64,000 nucleotides of DNA, taken from contig JAJFHE010000033.1 of the NCBI GenBank assembly GCA_021775755.1, positions 62,001 through 126,000 on the forward strand, read 5' to 3'. The notes under the pieces are model-generated. The model worked only from the letters and a program-made list of their open reading frames with translations, did no database searches and was not told where the DNA came from. Position numbers and translations under genes: made by a program. Positions 39,506 to 49,161 of this stretch are shown here, piece by piece (the first letter of the stretch is position 1; every line of letters begins with the position of its first letter). This DNA is from Hyphomicrobiales bacterium. GTDB lineage: Bacteria > Pseudomonadota > Alphaproteobacteria > Rhizobiales > JAJFHB01.

Positions 39506-40318
39506 TCACGATATGGCGTCTGAAAATTCAGCGATCGCAGTTTTCAACTGTGCCGGAACGGCGACATTCGACTGCACTTCGGCGAGAATGTCTTCTCCCT
39601 GTGTCCAACGGTGCAGCGCATCTTCAGTTCTCAAGATCACACTTACAGCCTCGCTCATTTCGTAACTGGCCCAGGGAAATCCGAGCGAGCGCAGCGCGGC
39701 GGTCAGGGTGATTGAACAGCCCTCGCCGAATGTCTGCCTGGCGGTGTCCTGGGGAACCGTGCCCCCGCCCACCTTGTTGAAACCATCGATGCAGGCCTGA
39801 ACGGAGTAGGAGCACGTCTTGCGGCACACGACGGGCCGGACTTCGTAAACACTGCATTTGTCGTCAACCAGAAACGGGCACGGCAGCAACTCATTGTCAT
39901 AGCGTGCGGTGGGACCCATCCCGGCCAGTGGGCGCGCCCGCTTCAGAAATTCATCGACGGACATTGCGCCTTCGTCTCGCACGTGCTCGGAAAACCGCTC
40001 TGCAAGCAGAAAGGCCTCGGGCGCGGTGACAGCGACGAAGGAATGGCAGCAGTAGCTGCATCCGGCCTTGCACGACAGCGGATCCGGTGGCGGATGCCGA
40101 TCGGCGCTCAGGTCGTAGAGCTTATAGGCGAGCCGCGCCGCGTCTATGATTCCGCGACCTTCCTCGCCGTTTTCGATGCAGTCGCGAAACAGGAGCGCCA
40201 GACTGTGCGCCAGTTCGCGCGTCCCGGTCGGCGCCATGCCGCCACTCAGCAGCGCCTTGTGGTGTTTCCGCAGTTTTCGCCGGTAAAGGCGCTGTTGCTG
40301 GCGTGATTGCCCTGTCAT
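39506..40318 (-). CDS. YkgJ-family cysteine cluster protein
   Basis: The 270-residue protein has the metal-binding Cys cluster CKAGCSYCCHSFVAVT and CPFLVDDKCSVYEVRPVVCRKTCSYSVQAC, the CxxxC-x-CC and later Cys pattern of YkgJ/UPF0153 proteins. Members bind zinc or iron-sulfur clusters; the biochemical role is not known. The N-terminus is basic and long (about 80 residues). Confidence 0.85.
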   Translation of the reverse strand: MTGQSRQQQRLYRRKLRKHHKALLSGGMAPTGTRELAHSLALLFRDCIENGEEGRGIIDAARLAYKLYDLSADRHPPPDPLSCKAGCSYCCHSFVAVTAPEAFLLAERFSEHVRDEGAMSVDEFLKRARPLAGMGPTARYDNELLPCPFLVDDKCSVYEVRPVVCRKTCSYSVQACIDGFNKVGGGTVPQDTARQTFGEGCSITLTAALRSLGFPWASYEMSEAVSVILRTEDALHRWTQGEDILAEVQSNVAVPAQLKTAIAEFSDAIS

Positions 40319-40634
40319 CCGGCCTGTCTATCCCGGCCGCGAATGCCAGGCAAGCAGCTGTCCGTGGGCATTTCCGTTGTGTGAAGGAGCGCGGGGATGG
40401 CGATTTCGCAAAATAATATACCGCATACTGAAAGAATAGTTTGAACAACTATTTGTGATTGAAAAATATACGTCCGTGACAGGGAAAACCAATTTTTGGT
40501 TAAACTTTCCCATATGTTGAAATAGTTAGAGTTTCCAAATAGATCCTGGCGCAATACCGTCTGCCTGTTCGAATGAATTCAAGAGCGGCAAGGCTTGCAG
40601 AACAGCGCAACGAGCGCGCTGAGGGGAAGGTTTT
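40319..40634. other. intergenic region with palindrome before the autotransporter gene
   Basis: This 316-base, AT-rich interval holds AATAGTT-TGAAC-AACTATT (40435-40453), a perfect 7-bp inverted repeat that could be an operator. GAGGGGAAGG lies just before ATG 40635. No gene is visible. Confidence 0.45.
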
Positions 40635-42143
40635 ATGTTGCGCACACAAGACCCGCGGTCAGCGGGCATTCTGGCCAAAGCCGCCCTGCTGGCGCTTTCG
40701 GCAACTGCCCTGGCGACCAGCCTGGCGCCGGACGAGGCCGCCGCCTTTTCCGCCGCCTGCATTGCCCTCAACAGCCGTACGGATACCATCCCTCATAGAT
40801 CCAAAATAAACATTTCCGGGTTTGAACCCGGCGACGTAATCACCGTGATGGCCCAGTACACTGGAACCAGCACACCCAGCCCATCCATACAGGCCCGGTT
40901 CAACACTGGGAGTGGGTCAACCCCATTCTTCGACGAAGACAATTTTGCATTCAATGAATCACGGACGAGTGGGCCCCAGACCAATACCAGCGGGGCTTCA
41001 TTACTCATAAACACCAGTAGGATCAAATCCGGAGGCACGACCACTTTTTTGCTCAGCTACCAGTGCGGAACCCCGGCGGAACCCACCTCTCTCGATGACC
41101 AGCAGGACAGCTTCACACCGCTGGGCATGAACCAGACGGCGCAGGGTCTCTCCGACGGGGTGAGCGGCAACGTCAATGGCAGGTTCAATGGCGGCGGTGT
41201 GATGACGCTCTCGCCGACAAGTTTCTATGTGCAGTCCTCGGGCATGCAGCAGTGGCTTTCCGACCGCCGCCGCGACATCGCACGTGAGCAGCGCGACCTT
41301 GTGATGAATGCGGACGAAGCCAGAACCGTCATCACACCCGCCGCCGATACCGATCCCGTGACGGTGCGGGGCATCGGACCCTTGTTCAATTTCTGGCTGA
41401 GGGGCGAGGTGAACTATTTCGACGGCGACGGCTCAAGTTTCGACGGACTGACCGCCGATATCATGGCGGGCGCCGACTACAAGATCACCGACAGTTTCCT
41501 GATCGGCGTGCTTGGCGGATACAACAACGCCGACTTCGATATCTCCCTTGCAGGTGTCAGCGGCGACTTCAATGCGGAAGGTTTTTCCGTCGGGCCCTAT
41601 ATCGGGGTCCAGATATCCGAACACCTCGTCTTCGATGCGCTGTTTGCCTATACGCGATCCGACTATGACAACCGCTCCGGCGTCACGACGGGCGACTTCG
41701 ATGCGGACCGTTATACATTCGCCGCCAATCTCACCGGCAAATGGGAGCATGGGAACTACATCTTCGAGCCTTCCGTCGGCTTCACCTATGCAACGGAGAA
41801 GCAGGAAAGCTATGTCGACAGCGCCGCGACAGCGCACTCCTCAACCACCATCGAGGCCGGGCGGCTTACCGCCGGCCCACGGGTCGGGCGCACCATCCAT
41901 GTCGATCGCGGCACGCTGACGCCTTGGTTTGCGGGCTACTTCGTTTATGACTTCTCCAACCGGGGCAATGCGCCGGGCTCGGGCCTGCCCGATCTCGGCG
42001 ACGTCGCATCGGCGCGCGTCTCGACCGGCATCGATGCCGCCCTTCAGGGCTTCAACCTTGCCATCGAGAGCAACATCACCGGCCTCGGGTCTGGAGAGTA
42101 CGTCAGCTACGGCGGATCGGCCCGGATCGACGTGCCGTTTTGA
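40635..42143 (+). CDS. autotransporter outer-membrane beta-barrel protein
   Basis: The 502-residue protein has a signal sequence (residues 1-38, ending DEAAAFS), a passenger of about 180 residues, then an autotransporter beta domain from about residue 240 (FWLRGEVNYFDGDGSSFDGL, YKITDSFLIGVLGGYNNADF ...) ending in DVPF, a C-terminal Phe as needed for BAM insertion. The passenger is short and lacks a beta-helix repeat, so its function is unknown. A hydrolase gene follows 12 bases away. Confidence 0.88.
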   Translation: MLRTQDPRSAGILAKAALLALSATALATSLAPDEAAAFSAACIALNSRTDTIPHRSKINISGFEPGDVITVMAQYTGTSTPSPSIQARFNTGSGSTPFFDEDNFAFNESRTSGPQTNTSGASLLINTSRIKSGGTTTFLLSYQCGTPAEPTSLDDQQDSFTPLGMNQTAQGLSDGVSGNVNGRFNGGGVMTLSPTSFYVQSSGMQQWLSDRRRDIAREQRDLVMNADEARTVITPAADTDPVTVRGIGPLFNFWLRGEVNYFDGDGSSFDGLTADIMAGADYKITDSFLIGVLGGYNNADFDISLAGVSGDFNAEGFSVGPYIGVQISEHLVFDALFAYTRSDYDNRSGVTTGDFDADRYTFAANLTGKWEHGNYIFEPSVGFTYATEKQESYVDSAATAHSSTTIEAGRLTAGPRVGRTIHVDRGTLTPWFAGYFVYDFSNRGNAPGSGLPDLGDVASARVSTGIDAALQGFNLAIESNITGLGSGEYVSYGGSARIDVPF

Positions 42144-42155
42144 GGAGAGCGAACT

Positions 42156-43202
42156 ATGGCGATGTGGAGATGGCTTTCTTTCTCAGTATTGTCGGTGCTG
42201 GCGGTCCTCGCCTACTCCGACCCGGCCTTGTCATTTGAAACCGTGCGGTTTCAGGCGAGCGAAAAATACAATGGCCGGACGGTAACGCTTCGCGGTGAAT
42301 TGTTCAGACCCAGCGGCACCGGGCCGTTCCCCGCCGTCATACTCATGCACGGCTGCGGCGGCTGGCAATCATCGGTTCACAAGGCGCTGCGCACGCATGC
42401 ACGGTATCTCGCGCAGAACGGCTTCGTTGCTCTCAATCTGGACAGCTTCGGGCCGCGGCGCAATTCCGGCGGCTGGGTCTGCCGCACTTCCGACCGCCTG
42501 AGCGATGCGAGAGCCTACCGTCAGGTTGACGCATTGGATGCCGTGGACTTTCTGCGCGCCCGCGACGACGTCGATCCCGACAACATGTTCCTGATGGGCC
42601 AAAGCAATGGCGGCAGCGTTGCCGTCATTATGGCGCACAAGAACGTGCGCGTGCTGCACGGTGAGCGAGCCGTCAGAGACGGCGTCCCGACATTTCGGGC
42701 AATGGCTGCCTACTACCCCTGGTGCGGCACCTTGACCGCGGCGATTTCAAAGCTTGAGCTGATCTCGCCGCTTTATGTTTTCGGCGGCGACCGGGACGAC
42801 TGGACACCGCCCGCGGGCTGCGCTTCCGACACGGTGCGCGGGGCGGAGTACCGCTACAAGATTTACCCCGGCGCGGCCCATTCGTTCGACCTCAATATCG
42901 GCCTCCAGAGATATCTCGGCCATCTTGTCGGCTACAACCGCACCGCAACACGTGACAGCCGGGTCCGGATGGTCGAGTTTTTCCGCTCCCATTTCACCGA
43001 GGAACTGCAGCTGCGGGCACCGCTAACCGTTTTGCAGGCCCAGACCATTCTGAAGGCGCAAGGGCTGGACCCTGGCCCACTCGACGGCGCCTGGGGCCGC
43101 AAGACGCTTGCCGCCCTCAACGCGCTTCGCGAACAGCACAATCTCGAGCCGGTGGACGCGCTGGATGCGACAAGCGAAGAATTGCTGAAGTCGCTTCAAT
43201 AG
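42156..43202 (+). CDS. secreted dienelactone-hydrolase-like protein with peptidoglycan-binding tail
   Basis: The 348-residue protein has a signal peptide (residues 1-26). Catalytic Ser is in MGQSNGGS near 149, Asp in GGDRDDWTPP and His in PGAAHSFD, the order of an alpha/beta hydrolase. Residues 275-345 are a PG_binding_1 domain (TILKAQGLDPGPLDGAWGRK, ALNALREQHN). It probably works in the periplasm near the wall. It is 12 bases after the autotransporter gene and likely in one operon. Confidence 0.85.
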   Translation: MAMWRWLSFSVLSVLAVLAYSDPALSFETVRFQASEKYNGRTVTLRGELFRPSGTGPFPAVILMHGCGGWQSSVHKALRTHARYLAQNGFVALNLDSFGPRRNSGGWVCRTSDRLSDARAYRQVDALDAVDFLRARDDVDPDNMFLMGQSNGGSVAVIMAHKNVRVLHGERAVRDGVPTFRAMAAYYPWCGTLTAAISKLELISPLYVFGGDRDDWTPPAGCASDTVRGAEYRYKIYPGAAHSFDLNIGLQRYLGHLVGYNRTATRDSRVRMVEFFRSHFTEELQLRAPLTVLQAQTILKAQGLDPGPLDGAWGRKTLAALNALREQHNLEPVDALDATSEELLKSLQ

Positions 43203-43270
43203 GTTTGGTTGGCACGCTGAAAGTTTGCGGGTTCAAAGCGAGACGAACCGTATTGTCAGCCCGTGCAGCT

Positions 43271-44185
43271 TCACATGCCGCTCTGTTCGACCTCTCCCCA
43301 TCCGACATGGATGTGATCGTCATGGCGCGCTGAATTGCAGCCGGCAAATCCGATGATTTCGGAAAACACTCCAAGGCGCGTTGCCATATGCGGCTCGATC
43401 AGGATTTCCGAAACAGCGTGGTCGCGGCCGCTTTCCACCAGCCACTGCAACATCGAAGCGGTGCGCGCATCGTCGAGCTGCAGAGGTTTCCAGTAACGCT
43501 GGAGCCAATCGAGATCCCAGCGCAGCGTGAATGCCGGCTGCCCGTTCGCGCATGGAAGCTCCGCATCTGGCGAAGGCTGCACAAAGCCCCAATAGCCGAT
43601 CGGCGAGGGCGTGCGCATCGGTTTGTAGGTTCCGTTTGCGTCCTGGAAAAAATAGGCAAGGTCGATTTTGCGCCCGTCCTTATGACTTTGATGGGGCAGC
43701 AGGGGAAAGCCATCGAGCAGCGGAAAGTTCGCATCGAGATAGGCGGTGACGGTGCCCGGGTGCTGTTCGGCCAGGTCCTGTGCCATGGCCTCCACTGCAT
43801 CGCGCAATTCAGGGCGCACATACTGCCGGTTCATGAGGCACAGAAGCGGCGTATAGGCGCCGTAGGGCTGCGCCTGCGTGGGGATGCATTGCAGCGCAAC
43901 CCGGCCGCTCCACTGCGCCATGATCGGCGCCAGCACAACAAAGCCGGCAGCGTAGATGGCAATGAAGATGAAAAAGTGCACCGGAAAGGCGCGCCAGCCG
44001 GACAGTTGACGGTTGGAGACGAGCGACCAGACCAGAAGCGTCGACACCAAAAGCACCACGCCGCCCACCTGCGTCAGCACCGTCAGCAGCACGAACAGCA
44101 AAACATAAAGGCTCCGGCGCAGCCCTCTCATGCAAATAATCCCACAGTGCGTCCCGTCACATGTGGGAACATGATATGGCGTCAT
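43271..44185 (-). CDS. membrane-anchored LAS-type (MepA-like) metallopeptidase candidate
   Basis: The 304-residue protein has two to three N-terminal TM helices (YVLLFVLLTVLTQVGGVVL; VHFFIFIAIYAAGFVVL). The C-terminal domain has HQSHKDGRKIDLAYFF and RHDDHIHVGW, which fits the H-x6-D and HxH metal motifs of M74/M15-type murein endopeptidases. Usual MepA is a soluble periplasmic protein, so a TM-anchored form is unusual. It likely cuts peptidoglycan crosslinks; the specificity is unproven. Start 44185 is uncertain; 44131 is possible. Confidence 0.65.
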   Translation of the reverse strand: MTPYHVPTCDGTHCGIICMRGLRRSLYVLLFVLLTVLTQVGGVVLLVSTLLVWSLVSNRQLSGWRAFPVHFFIFIAIYAAGFVVLAPIMAQWSGRVALQCIPTQAQPYGAYTPLLCLMNRQYVRPELRDAVEAMAQDLAEQHPGTVTAYLDANFPLLDGFPLLPHQSHKDGRKIDLAYFFQDANGTYKPMRTPSPIGYWGFVQPSPDAELPCANGQPAFTLRWDLDWLQRYWKPLQLDDARTASMLQWLVESGRDHAVSEILIEPHMATRLGVFSEIIGFAGCNSARHDDHIHVGWGEVEQSGM

Positions 44186-44237
44186 CTCCCGTTTGGGTAG
44201 AGATCATGCTCTGCGATGGCTTGGGTCGGAACCCTAG

Positions 44238-44500
44238 GGTCAGGACCCATTAAATTCATGCAATTCTGTTTGGTCAGGAGGGTTCGAATGCTGGAAAACA
44301 AGCGCAAGATAAGGCTTTCCGCCTTATCGAGCATTGTTTGCCTGCAGGCGAACCCTCCTGACCAAACCCTACGGGCGCGGTGGATTTGCCTCCTGAGCGC
44401 GTTGGGCAGGCTTGAAAACCGGACGGTATTCGGCGCCTACCCGCCTTCTCCGCAGTCAAATCCACCGGCGCAGAATGGATGAATTTAATGAGTCCTGACC
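44238..44500. mobile_element. MITE-like element at the purA stop codon
   Basis: Terminal inverted repeats begin GGTCAGGACCCATTAAATTC (left) and GGTCAGGACTCATTAAATTC (right, reverse strand) and match over 21 of 22 bases. Both sides are flanked by CTAG (44234-44237 and 44501-44504), a 4-bp target duplication that fits the YTAR preference of the IS5 group. The 263-base element has no gene. The right CTAG contains the purA stop codon (leftward TAG), so the insertion kept PurA intact. Confidence 0.8.
44269..44366. repeat. nested long hairpin inside the MITE-like element
   Basis: TTTGGTCAGGAGGGTTCG (44269-44286) pairs perfectly with its complement at 44349-44366; the inner part has a second inverted repeat around GATAAGGC/GCCTTATC. 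It may be a second element inserted in the first or the core of an RNA hairpin. Confidence 0.7.
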
Positions 44501-45793
44501 CTAGTCTTCGAACGGATCCTTCATGAGGATGGTGTCGTCGCGCTCCGGCGAGGTGGAGAGTAGCGCCACTGGTGCCTCGATGAGCTCCTCCACATGGCGA
44601 ACGTATTTGACCGCCTGCGCCGGCAGTTCCGCCCAGGTGCGCGCACCCGCCGTTGACTGCGGCCAGCCCTCAAGCGTCTCGTAAATCGGCTCCACCCGCG
44701 CCTGTGCCCCTTGCGCCGACGGCAGGTGATCGATCACCTCGCCATCGAGCCTGTAGCCGATGCACACCTTGAGTTCCTCGAAGCCATCCAGAATGTCGAG
44801 CTTGGTGAGCGCAATACCGTTGATGCCGCTCGTCTTGATCGCCTGACGCACCAACACCGCATCGAACCAGCCGCAACGGCGCTGGCGCCCGGTAACGGTG
44901 CCGAACTCATGGCCTCGTTCGCCGAGCCGCTGTCCGATCTCGTCTTCAAGTTCGGTGGGAAACGGCCCCGACCCGACGCGCGTCGTATAGGCCTTGGTGA
45001 TACCGAGCACATAATCGATGGCGCCCGGTCCGATACCGCTGCCGGTCGCCGCCTGTGCGGCAACGGTGTTGGACGACGTAACGAACGGATAGGTGCCGTG
45101 ATCGATATCGAGCATCGTGCCTTGCGCGCCCTCGAACAGAATGCGCTCGCCGGCGCGGCGCTTCTGGTCGAGCAGGTCCCACACCACATCCATGTATGCC
45201 AGCATGCGCGGCGCGATGGCGGCGAGTTGGTCGTTCAGTTCCGATGCCGATATCTCCGCTTCGCCGAGGCCGCGGCGTAGAGCGTTGTGATGCGTCAACA
45301 GCCGTTCGATCTTGGCCGGCAGTGTTTTGGGGTTCTGCAGATCCATGACACGGATAGCGCGCCGTCCCGCCTTGTCTTCATAGGCCGGGCCGATTCCCCG
45401 TTTCGTGGTGCCGATCTTACCGGCACCCGCCGCCGCCTCACGGATCGCATCGAGCTCACGGTGCAGGGGCAGGATCAGGATCGCATTCTCGGCAATACGC
45501 AGATTGTCGCGCGTCACCTCCACGCCCTGTCCGCCGAGCCGGTCGATCTCATCGGCCAGTGCCCAGGGATCCACCACCACGCCGTTGCCGATCACGGAAA
45601 GCTTGCCGGGCCGCACAATCCCCGAGGGCAGCAGCGACAGTTTGTAAGTCACCCCGTCGATGACAAGCGTGTGGCCGGCATTGTGGCCGCCCTGGAACCG
45701 CACCACGACATCGGCGCGTTCCGACAGCCAGTCGACGATCTTGCCCTTGCCCTCATCGCCCCACTGCGATCCGACCACGACGACGTTCGCCAT
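44501..45793 (-). CDS. purA: adenylosuccinate synthetase
   Basis: The 430-residue protein has the full PurA signature: [16 protein letters not shown] at the start, [32 protein letters not shown], and [12 protein letters not shown]. It joins IMP and aspartate with GTP in AMP synthesis. It ends KDPFED followed by TAG in CTAG, which is the target-site duplication of the MITE-like element. A terminator-like hairpin lies 27 bases before the start. Confidence 0.97.
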   Translation of the reverse strand: MANVVVVGSQWGDEGKGKIVDWLSERADVVVRFQGGHNAGHTLVIDGVTYKLSLLPSGIVRPGKLSVIGNGVVVDPWALADEIDRLGGQGVEVTRDNLRIAENAILILPLHRELDAIREAAAGAGKIGTTKRGIGPAYEDKAGRRAIRVMDLQNPKTLPAKIERLLTHHNALRRGLGEAEISASELNDQLAAIAPRMLAYMDVVWDLLDQKRRAGERILFEGAQGTMLDIDHGTYPFVTSSNTVAAQAATGSGIGPGAIDYVLGITKAYTTRVGSGPFPTELEDEIGQRLGERGHEFGTVTGRQRRCGWFDAVLVRQAIKTSGINGIALTKLDILDGFEELKVCIGYRLDGEVIDHLPSAQGAQARVEPIYETLEGWPQSTAGARTWAELPAQAVKYVRHVEELIEAPVALLSTSPERDDTILMKDPFED

Positions 45794-45819
45794 GTAACAC
45801 TCCCCATGCGCCCCAATTC

Positions 45820-45853
45820 AAAAAGAAGCCCCGGCGCAGGCGCACCGGGGCTT
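45820..45853 (-). terminator. terminator-like hairpin in the purA leader
   Basis: Read leftward: AAGCCCCGG - 10-base loop - CCGGGGCTT followed by CTTTTTG. The stem is 9 bp and the U-tract immediately follows, 27 bases before the purA ATG. It is not placed after any leftward gene, so it may be an attenuator for purA. Confidence 0.55.
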
Positions 45854-45986
45854 GCAGCTTTGTTTACACCAACGTTTCGCGATTCAAAAGCGGCAGCTGC
45901 GTACAGGGCAATTTCCCAGCGCGTCGCAAAATGAATAGAATCAGGCGGCAATATGATTGCTGAACTAGAGACCGAACCGGGAGGAT

Positions 45987-46364
45987 ATGAAAATGGCCAG
46001 TCATGGCGAGTTCCACTGGAATGAACTGATGACCGATGAGGTCGAAGCGGCAAAGGTGTTTTACGCTGAAACGCTCGGATGGACCTATGACGCATTTCCC
46101 ATGGGCGAGATGACCTACTGGGTCTGCATGTCGAACGGCAAGCCGGTTGGCGGCATCATGCCGCTCACCGGTGTAGCGCTGGACGGTGCGGGACCACACT
46201 GGTTTTCCCATATCGCCGTCGATGATGTCGACGCCCGCGCCGCAACCGCAAAGGCTTCCGGCGGCGAGATCGTCCGCGAGCCCTTCGACATTCCAGGCGT
46301 TGGCCGCGTCGCCATAATTCTTGACGCCACCGGCGCCGGCGTCGGGATGATTACGCCCGCATAA
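45987..46364 (+). CDS. VOC-superfamily (glyoxalase-like) protein
   Basis: The 125-residue protein is one VOC unit: FHWNELMTDEVEAAKVFYAE at the start, WFSHIAVDDVDARAATA near residue 73 and GMITPA at the end. Such proteins bind a metal and act in glyoxalase or dioxygenase-like reactions or in antibiotic binding. The start follows GGGAGGAT. It converges on the DUF2269 gene. Confidence 0.85.
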   Translation: MKMASHGEFHWNELMTDEVEAAKVFYAETLGWTYDAFPMGEMTYWVCMSNGKPVGGIMPLTGVALDGAGPHWFSHIAVDDVDARAATAKASGGEIVREPFDIPGVGRVAIILDATGAGVGMITPA

Positions 46365-46370
46365 CGCCGC

Positions 46371-46835
46371 TCACGGCTTGTAGACCATCCAGTAGAGGTT
46401 AACGAGCGGCAGAACTGTTGCGATAACACCCCAAATATACCAATGGCGGTTGAGCCGGAAGTATCTCTCGGGGATTGGGCTGCCATCGGCGAATGTCCGC
46501 GCTAGCCGATGCAGTTTCGTTTGCACCGGGATCAGGATCAAAACCCAGATCACACCCGATGCGATGAACATGCCCTGCCCCCACACAAGCCACGATTCTC
46601 CGTACAGGTCGAACCCGCCAGCACTCGCCATTCCATGTGCACCAATCTGTATGAGCACGATGCCACTGGCGGTAAACACAAAATCCGTCATGGAAACGAG
46701 CCGCTGGGAGAATGCGACAACCTTTGGCTCTTGCGTACGGTCAGCAAACATCTTCCAGATAGCGGTGACGATGATATTGCCGAGAAACAGAATGACACCG
46801 AGCAGATGCACGGCCTTGAAGAACTCATATGTCAT
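46371..46835 (-). CDS. DUF2269-family integral membrane protein
   Basis: The 154-residue protein has four TM helices, beginning AVHLLGVILFLGNIIVTAIW, as in DUF2269 proteins, and ends with YIWGVIATVLPLVNLYWMV. Function is unknown. It is divergent from the TetR gene, with an operator-like palindrome between them, so the TetR protein probably controls it. Confidence 0.85.
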   Translation of the reverse strand: MTYEFFKAVHLLGVILFLGNIIVTAIWKMFADRTQEPKVVAFSQRLVSMTDFVFTASGIVLIQIGAHGMASAGGFDLYGESWLVWGQGMFIASGVIWVLILIPVQTKLHRLARTFADGSPIPERYFRLNRHWYIWGVIATVLPLVNLYWMVYKP

Positions 46836-46881
46836 TGAGGCACCGATTGCATTTGAGATTACACATTGAAAGGACGTATAA

Positions 46882-46907
46882 TTTACAGCATAAATTTATA
46901 TTGTAAA
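46882..46907. promoter_or_regulatory. operator-like palindrome between TetR and DUF2269 genes
   Basis: TTTACA-N14-TGTAAA in an AT-rich 124-base gap (46836-46959). It is centred in the divergent promoter region, as TetR operators usually are. Confidence 0.5.
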
Positions 46908-46959
46908 CTACATTGAGCGAATCAATACCCGACCACCAGGTATCGAGCTGAGGGAGCCC

Positions 46960-47565
46960 ATGCCAAAAACGCTTACCCAACAGGAAGTCGATGAACTCAA
47001 GGACCGCATCGTTGCGGCCGCCGAGCGGATACTGGCAAAAGACGGGCTCCCCGGCCTCACACTGCGCGCGCTGGCCACGGAGATGAATTGCAGCCAGATG
47101 TTGCCGTACCGCTATTTTCGCGACAAGGAAGGCATCATCGCCGCTGTGCGCACCAGGGCATTCACAAGATTCTCGGAGGCGCTCGAGGCGCCTTCGCCGG
47201 TACCCGCCGATCCTGAAGACTTCTCTGCCCGCGTCGGCGACGCCTATGTTGAGTTTGCCTTTGCTCACCCGCAGCTCTACCGCTTGATGTTCGATCTGGC
47301 CCCGGTCGAGCGCGGACGCTATCCAGAGCTGGACATGGCCGTCGAGCGCGCCCGGCGGACGATGACGGAGCACATCAAGCAGAACATCCGGCAAGGGACG
47401 CTCGCCGGAGACGCTGAAATAATCGGGCGCCTGTACTGGGCGGGCCTGCATGGCCTTATCGTTCTGCAACTGTCCGGACAACTTGGCACCGAGCCCGGCT
47501 TTGCAAAGCTTCGAAACGCCATGTTCGAAACCTTTCGCGCGAGCCTCTCTCCGAAAGGCGCCTGA
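46960..47565 (+). CDS. TetR-family transcriptional regulator
   Basis: The 201-residue protein has an N-terminal helix-turn-helix (GLTLRALATEMNCSQMLPYRYFRDKEGI, approx. residues 32-58) and a helical ligand domain. Divergent from the DUF2269 gene, it likely represses that gene and itself. A cation:proton antiporter lies downstream, 119 bases away. The ligand cannot be predicted. Confidence 0.9.
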   Translation: MPKTLTQQEVDELKDRIVAAAERILAKDGLPGLTLRALATEMNCSQMLPYRYFRDKEGIIAAVRTRAFTRFSEALEAPSPVPADPEDFSARVGDAYVEFAFAHPQLYRLMFDLAPVERGRYPELDMAVERARRTMTEHIKQNIRQGTLAGDAEIIGRLYWAGLHGLIVLQLSGQLGTEPGFAKLRNAMFETFRASLSPKGA

Positions 47566-47684
47566 CGGTACCGGTGCATGAAACGGTCCGGAAACAGGCG
47601 CGAATCAGATAACAATTGAGATGTATCAATTATTTGTGCGTGAGCTAATTTTCGCCTTCAATTCCAAGTGGAAAGCGCGCCAGC

Positions 47685-49157
47685 ATGCACCACGAATCCG
47701 AATTTTCGATCTGGGAATATTCCGCGATCATTTTCGCTGTCGTCCTCATCGCCAAACTCATCAGCAAGAAGACCGGCACGGTCGACGTCCTGTGGCTCAT
47801 CGTCGCCGGCGCGGTTCTCACGAACATGGGGTTCTTGCCCGAGCACAATGAATTTCTGGAAACAATCGGCGAATGGGGCATCGTCTTCATCATGTTCGCG
47901 CTGGGACTGGAAGAGGACCTCGGGCGCTTTTCGCAAGGACTGAAACGTAGCATCGGCATCGCTCTGATCGGCGCGGCGTTCCCGTTCATTGCCGGCTACG
48001 GCACCGCGAGCATGTTCGGTTACACGCACAACTCCGCCATGTTGTGGGGCCTGACCATGACCGCAACGGCGGTCAGCCTCACCATGATGAGCCTGCGCGG
48101 CGACCTGATGCACCGGTCGACGGCCGCTACCGGCATCATGACGGCAGCGGTTATCGACGATGTGCTGTCACTTGTCGGCGTGGCAATCCTCATTCCCATC
48201 ATTTTGGTTTCGAATGCCGGAGACGGTGCGGAGGCCGTAAGCCTCGGCAGCATTGCCTGGATCGTTGCCAAGGTGTTCATATTCTTCGGAATAACGCTGT
48301 TCGTGGGACTGATCGCCTTCCCGGAACAATCGCCCCGGGAACTGCCCGATAACCCGACACTCTATCAAAAGCTCGACCACAAGGTGTCGCGCGCCATGGC
48401 GTCTTTCGGCGCACGGCGCTTTCTCATGGTTCACCGAGGCGAGTTCACGCCTTTGATCATGCTGTTCATTGCCATGCTGATCGGCGTTATCGCATTTGAA
48501 CTTGGCTTCCATCCCGCCATCGGCGCCTATTTCGCCGGCCTGTTCCTGCACGCGGACTACTTCGTTCATACGAAAGTCCACCGCTACAAGAACGAGGACG
48601 GCGAAGTCGTTGAAGAGGAAGAGCACGACGACCAGTTTGACGCCGCCCGCCATGTTATCGAGCATCTGTCATTCACGATTTTCGGACCGATATTCTTCGT
48701 CAATCTTGGCGGCAAACTCGTCTTCGACATGGAAGTCGTGATGCAGGCTCTGCCCGCGGTCATTGTTCTCTATCTGATTGTCGTCGTCTTCCAGGTAACG
48801 TCCGCAAGCTTGGCGGCCCGCTACACAGGCGGCTACAAGAACCACGAAGGGGTCATGATCGGGCTCGGAATGCTGGGCCGGGCAGAGCTCGCCTTCATCG
48901 TCATCAACATCGCCTTCGTGCAGCACAAGATCATCGACACCACCCAGTTCTACACCCTGATGTTCACGGCATTCCTATTGAACATAACCGTGCCGATCAC
49001 CCTCAAACTCTGGAAGCCCTACTATCTCGGCTTCAAGCAGTTGAAGATCGGCGGCGTGACACTCTCGCGTCCGGAGCCCGCCCCGGTTCCCGCGGACATG
49101 CCGGAGTACAAGGAGATGATGGACGAGGAGCGTCGACGCTACCTGCCGGACGACTGA
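47685..49157 (+). CDS. CPA2-type cation:proton antiporter
   Basis: The 490-residue protein has about 12 TM helices. Features are VDVLWLIVAGAVLTNMG, VIDDVLSLVGVA (the ND-like pair replaced by DD: AVIDDVL), GFHPAIGAYFAGLF and an acidic His-rich loop (EDGEVVEEEEHDD). It is Kef/NhaP-like in layout, without a TrkA-N domain. The ion and regulation are unknown; the acidic loop may bind a metal. Confidence 0.85.
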   Translation: MHHESEFSIWEYSAIIFAVVLIAKLISKKTGTVDVLWLIVAGAVLTNMGFLPEHNEFLETIGEWGIVFIMFALGLEEDLGRFSQGLKRSIGIALIGAAFPFIAGYGTASMFGYTHNSAMLWGLTMTATAVSLTMMSLRGDLMHRSTAATGIMTAAVIDDVLSLVGVAILIPIILVSNAGDGAEAVSLGSIAWIVAKVFIFFGITLFVGLIAFPEQSPRELPDNPTLYQKLDHKVSRAMASFGARRFLMVHRGEFTPLIMLFIAMLIGVIAFELGFHPAIGAYFAGLFLHADYFVHTKVHRYKNEDGEVVEEEEHDDQFDAARHVIEHLSFTIFGPIFFVNLGGKLVFDMEVVMQALPAVIVLYLIVVVFQVTSASLAARYTGGYKNHEGVMIGLGMLGRAELAFIVINIAFVQHKIIDTTQFYTLMFTAFLLNITVPITLKLWKPYYLGFKQLKIGGVTLSRPEPAPVPADMPEYKEMMDEERRRYLPDD

Positions 49158-49161
49158 ACGC

